Assembly: GCA_018659605.1 (NCBI GenBank)
Contig: JABJMA010000057.1
Location: 1 to 35,241, forward strand
From: Rickettsiales bacterium
GTDB taxonomy: Bacteria; Pseudomonadota; Alphaproteobacteria; Rickettsiales; JABIRX01
Direction: 5' to 3'
Length of the DNA: 35,241 nucleotides
Shown here: piece by piece, positions 34,101 to 35,241 of the stretch
Layout: every line of letters starts with the position of its first letter
How positions within the stretch are numbered: position 1 is the first letter of the stretch
Notes under the pieces: generated by a model
What the model was told of the DNA's origin: nothing
The model's database searches: none
What the model saw: only the letters and a program-made list of their open reading frames with translations
Position numbers and translations under genes: made by a program

Positions 34101-35052
34101 TGAACTACCAACTACAGCAATTGGCGCTGTGATGCCAAAGACATTAGCAATTGAGGATATAAAATCATCAGCAATGAGTGTAATATGTGTAGGTGGTAAA
34201 AACCTATATGGTGGCACATCAACATATAAATGTTCTGGTATAGATGGAGAAGAAGGAACATGGGTTGATCATGCTGGATCAGGTATTTGTAAAACAAACT
34301 GTCCGACAAAATATTATGATAATAACAATAATGAGGTTAGTTCTTCATCATCCTATCATTTTAAACTAAACGCACCAGGAGTTCAGAATGCAGATTATAA
34401 TGAAACTGTAAATTGTGAATATGGCTATAGCGGAACAGCAACTGCAACATGTGATTACGAGACTAATCAATGGACTAACATTACAAATAGCTGTAGCGCT
34501 TCAAAATTATCCTGCCCATCTGGTTGGCATAGAAGCTCTCAAAACTTCTCGGCTTACTTTCTACAACGAATGGATGCCGGCTCAGGTGCCCCTAATTGTA
34601 ATGGTGGTTATGTCAACTATAACAGCTATTTAAATAAATCTGTTGAGGTAAAACTTTCAGCTGGAAATTATGGTACAACACAATCTGTATCATGTAATAG
34701 CTCAACTAAGGTTAAAATTGATGGTGCAGTTGGATCAAGGGGTTGGATGCATAATAACTCAATAACAGCATCATGTAACATCTCAGGATCTGGTGCATCT
34801 GCTACTGCTAGTTGGCATATTGATTCTTCAGCATGTAAGGCAAAATGTTATGACCTAAATAGCAATAATTGGTGGGCTCCAGGAAGTTATAATAGCGATA
34901 TAAATAGCAGAAGAGAAGTTTGTAATACAGATTTTTGGGGTAATAAGGATCGACGAACAAGATGGTGTTTTGGAACTTGTAGTAATTCAACATCTTCCAG
35001 TGGTAAATGGCTCAATGTAGGAGAAAATGCTGAGAGAAATAACAACTGTTAA
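31129..35052 (+). CDS. Large secreted cysteine-rich protein with sushi-like C-terminal modules
   Basis: The 1307-aa protein starts with a signal peptide (MIARFLCYIFLITLTTFSHA) and has no later membrane segments. The first 900 residues are rich in Asn, Ser, Asp and Tyr, with scattered cysteine pairs, and begin with a Cys cluster (GCSAYFYDLCWQNRC). From about residue 905 on, cysteines are denser and repeat in blocks that end in Trp-rich stretches and C-x3-C, for example 988-1055, 1058-1124 and 1128-1245. One block (1058-1124) reads VNCEYGYSGTATATCDYE then W and C, much like a eukaryotic sushi/CCP module. It is probably surface-bound or released. I do not recognise the family. Base use looks like its neighbours. 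Confidence 0.85.
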   Translation: MIARFLCYIFLITLTTFSHAFSGSGCSAYFYDLCWQNRCDEYISVDLTSNSSYPYDSFWNDQTNSYECPSSGCKLCGINALGEPADDCFSPFPILSQIPNGKFSLSTTTTLLYSTFGFTKSCGTKNFTEMPVLSDALDLLGITPPKEDGFNDRTKREFKFDKSNNPLGKGSEYIYAKASQVGPGGYYLLQPRIKIYGTDKVIQFFISQWGWHTQAFSNLDGTRTENYFPLDDNSFSTEGFSFQWLRWRRMIICDDYNDRNKNDGRKDWTYTADYNTGDDRYCYIKVMTWNKLYDVVKNGYANCDEKELSGLTITSFKDAPSDSFRGIWDVCRVNVDENNARDILSSGIIIPNKSGQYNFLNQMTKFQGGNYSIVSEPSFSISKSSDSTFLTPEVNLTISGGNPNAENSSENFTMGLGTESYNYQDGFFKYQLLLNVENNNSVGSEPELCLYGCLLDSGSECADSDELLEDLILNESDNDLVEYNKSEYLVDDCIPHKTIEIVDSVQDYNIAITGLGIDSNYIDPKMKVTISNSLDSSEEISQIFYLRSYEDNNGDQTVSYTNISEYSDPGNAPSYQVSIGDPYDYPKYDFLNTNNAMSNNIDMTIYTYLKNNNNQNIVMPFLFNNAVIYDESYLLYDVSDGKTKILNQPCSEFLRSDAGCYFDSASHATECGNPTSSDMCSEDSKYYGFICLHNLYNEYFHFDGSSAEFYSDAIKDSMYSYNNDLITNDYLTYINSAEYNNLDPLFPSAAQNLCIPKFFPLDTDKVNFNYELNTTGIDIADINIKISRTDGNVRMFNAVDVPDPDYSTSFDYANFDISSLSQSDINSYCNLAANSNSTDIRYDYYHKLNFKIYNNSGFIYVCYKLYDAPDSTSLPSDWEMMMAYTMDYYSGNMIYSDFINLNICPDYSGTDIADFLSCPVQAAAHYTPEGEEIWCGCSSESEWNSFSTSEKNAAWSRLETNTVQLKGRCMMDGSWKMTDSNAFCPVFCDEDELPTTAIGAVMPKTLAIEDIKSSAMSVICVGGKNLYGGTSTYKCSGIDGEEGTWVDHAGSGICKTNCPTKYYDNNNNEVSSSSSYHFKLNAPGVQNADYNETVNCEYGYSGTATATCDYETNQWTNITNSCSASKLSCPSGWHRSSQNFSAYFLQRMDAGSGAPNCNGGYVNYNSYLNKSVEVKLSAGNYGTTQSVSCNSSTKVKIDGAVGSRGWMHNNSITASCNISGSGASATASWHIDSSACKAKCYDLNSNNWWAPGSYNSDINSRREVCNTDFWGNKDRRTRWCFGTCSNSTSSSGKWLNVGENAERNNNC

Positions 35053-35147
35053 AGATTTTGTATATTACTAATAACCCTAGCCACTAGTATAATTACATTT
35101 CAGAATTTCTAATCAGTAAAATTAATTATGATTATCTTAATATTACT

Positions 35148-35241
35148 AAAACAAACATATGCAAGAGCCTGATGAAAATGATAGAGCTTCTGCAGAAAGT
35201 GATACTAGCTTTGAATTACGTACATGTGAGAGATATATGAA
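35148..35241 (+). pseudogene. Partial second copy of dksA, running off the right edge
   Basis: These 94 bases match 30730-30823, inside dksA, with only two differences. One is silent (G to A at 35176) and one changes Arg97 to Cys (CGT to TGT at 35225). Sequence left of 35148 has no match to dksA. In frame, a TAA at 35147-35149 comes just before the copy, so it lacks the first 70 codons. An ATG at 35159 could restart it but has no ribosome binding site. It is most simply a truncated copy from a recent duplication. The 3' extent is outside the window. Confidence 0.85.

Noticed and set aside
33903-34309. Minus-strand frames of 104 and 65 codons within the large secreted gene
   Set aside because: Antisense shadows without ribosome binding sites; the plus frame has continuous cysteine-rich modules here.
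1-35241. CRISPR array, insertion sequence or prophage
   Set aside because: No regularly spaced short repeats, no transposase or integrase frames and no phage structural genes were seen on either strand.

Overview
The window reads as chromosomal DNA of an AT-rich, host-associated alphaproteobacterium of the order Rickettsiales, probably Rickettsiaceae or a close relative. The main reasons are a long Rickettsia-type isocitrate dehydrogenase (486 aa), a Psd whose sequence closely resembles the Rickettsia enzyme as I remember it, the fabG-acpP-fabF-mltG gene order, an alphaproteobacterial GapR and DksA, and a VirB8/VirB9 pair encoded away from other vir genes. Identification is from memory of the families; no search was run. 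lpxB indicates that the cell makes lipid A.

Layout. Positions 1-1341 (minus) hold the 5' part of a leucine-rich-repeat gene that runs off the left edge and carries a duplicated ~110-residue segment; this could be a host-directed effector. A tRNA-Lys(CUU) gene follows at 1721-1796. From 11072 down to 2006 the minus strand carries one tightly packed, mostly translationally coupled operon: a pseudopilin-like protein, a GspE/PilB ATPase, a GspF/PilC platform protein, a GspL or PilM-PilN-like protein, a PilO/GspM-like protein, a small exported PilP-like protein, then an ABC ATPase, a TrpD-like phosphoribosyltransferase and a DedA membrane protein. Divergent from it, with almost no spacer, is an exported staphylococcal-nuclease-like enzyme. 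No secretin and no prepilin peptidase lie in the window, so the pilus/type II machine is incomplete here.

ubiX and gapR (minus) and lpxB (plus) follow. Next come four minus-strand lipoproteins (13983-15860) that share a two-cysteine module in five copies, apparently an undescribed or poorly described family. fabD, an EamA-type transporter flanked by inverted repeats, and sucA lie on the plus strand; sucA has a perfect 10-bp inverted repeat bracketing a TATAAT box.

icd, virB8, virB9 and an 85-aa gene with a strong ribosome binding site form a minus-strand operon (20993-24282). Divergent from it runs a plus-strand run of envelope-lipid genes: psd, pssA, aroQ, fabG, acpP, fabF, mltG and plsC, followed by dksA. 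These cover phosphatidylethanolamine synthesis, fatty-acid elongation, peptidoglycan chain termination and phosphatidic acid synthesis.

The right end is accessory in character: a 1307-aa secreted, cysteine-rich protein with sushi-like modules near its C terminus, then a 94-bp near-exact copy of an internal piece of dksA that runs off the edge. The large gene is therefore bracketed by dksA and a dksA fragment, the trace of a recent duplication or insertion. The best candidates for something undescribed are the two-cysteine lipoprotein cluster, the large secreted protein with its duplicated dksA boundary, and the minimal pilus/type II-like operon with its own exported nuclease.
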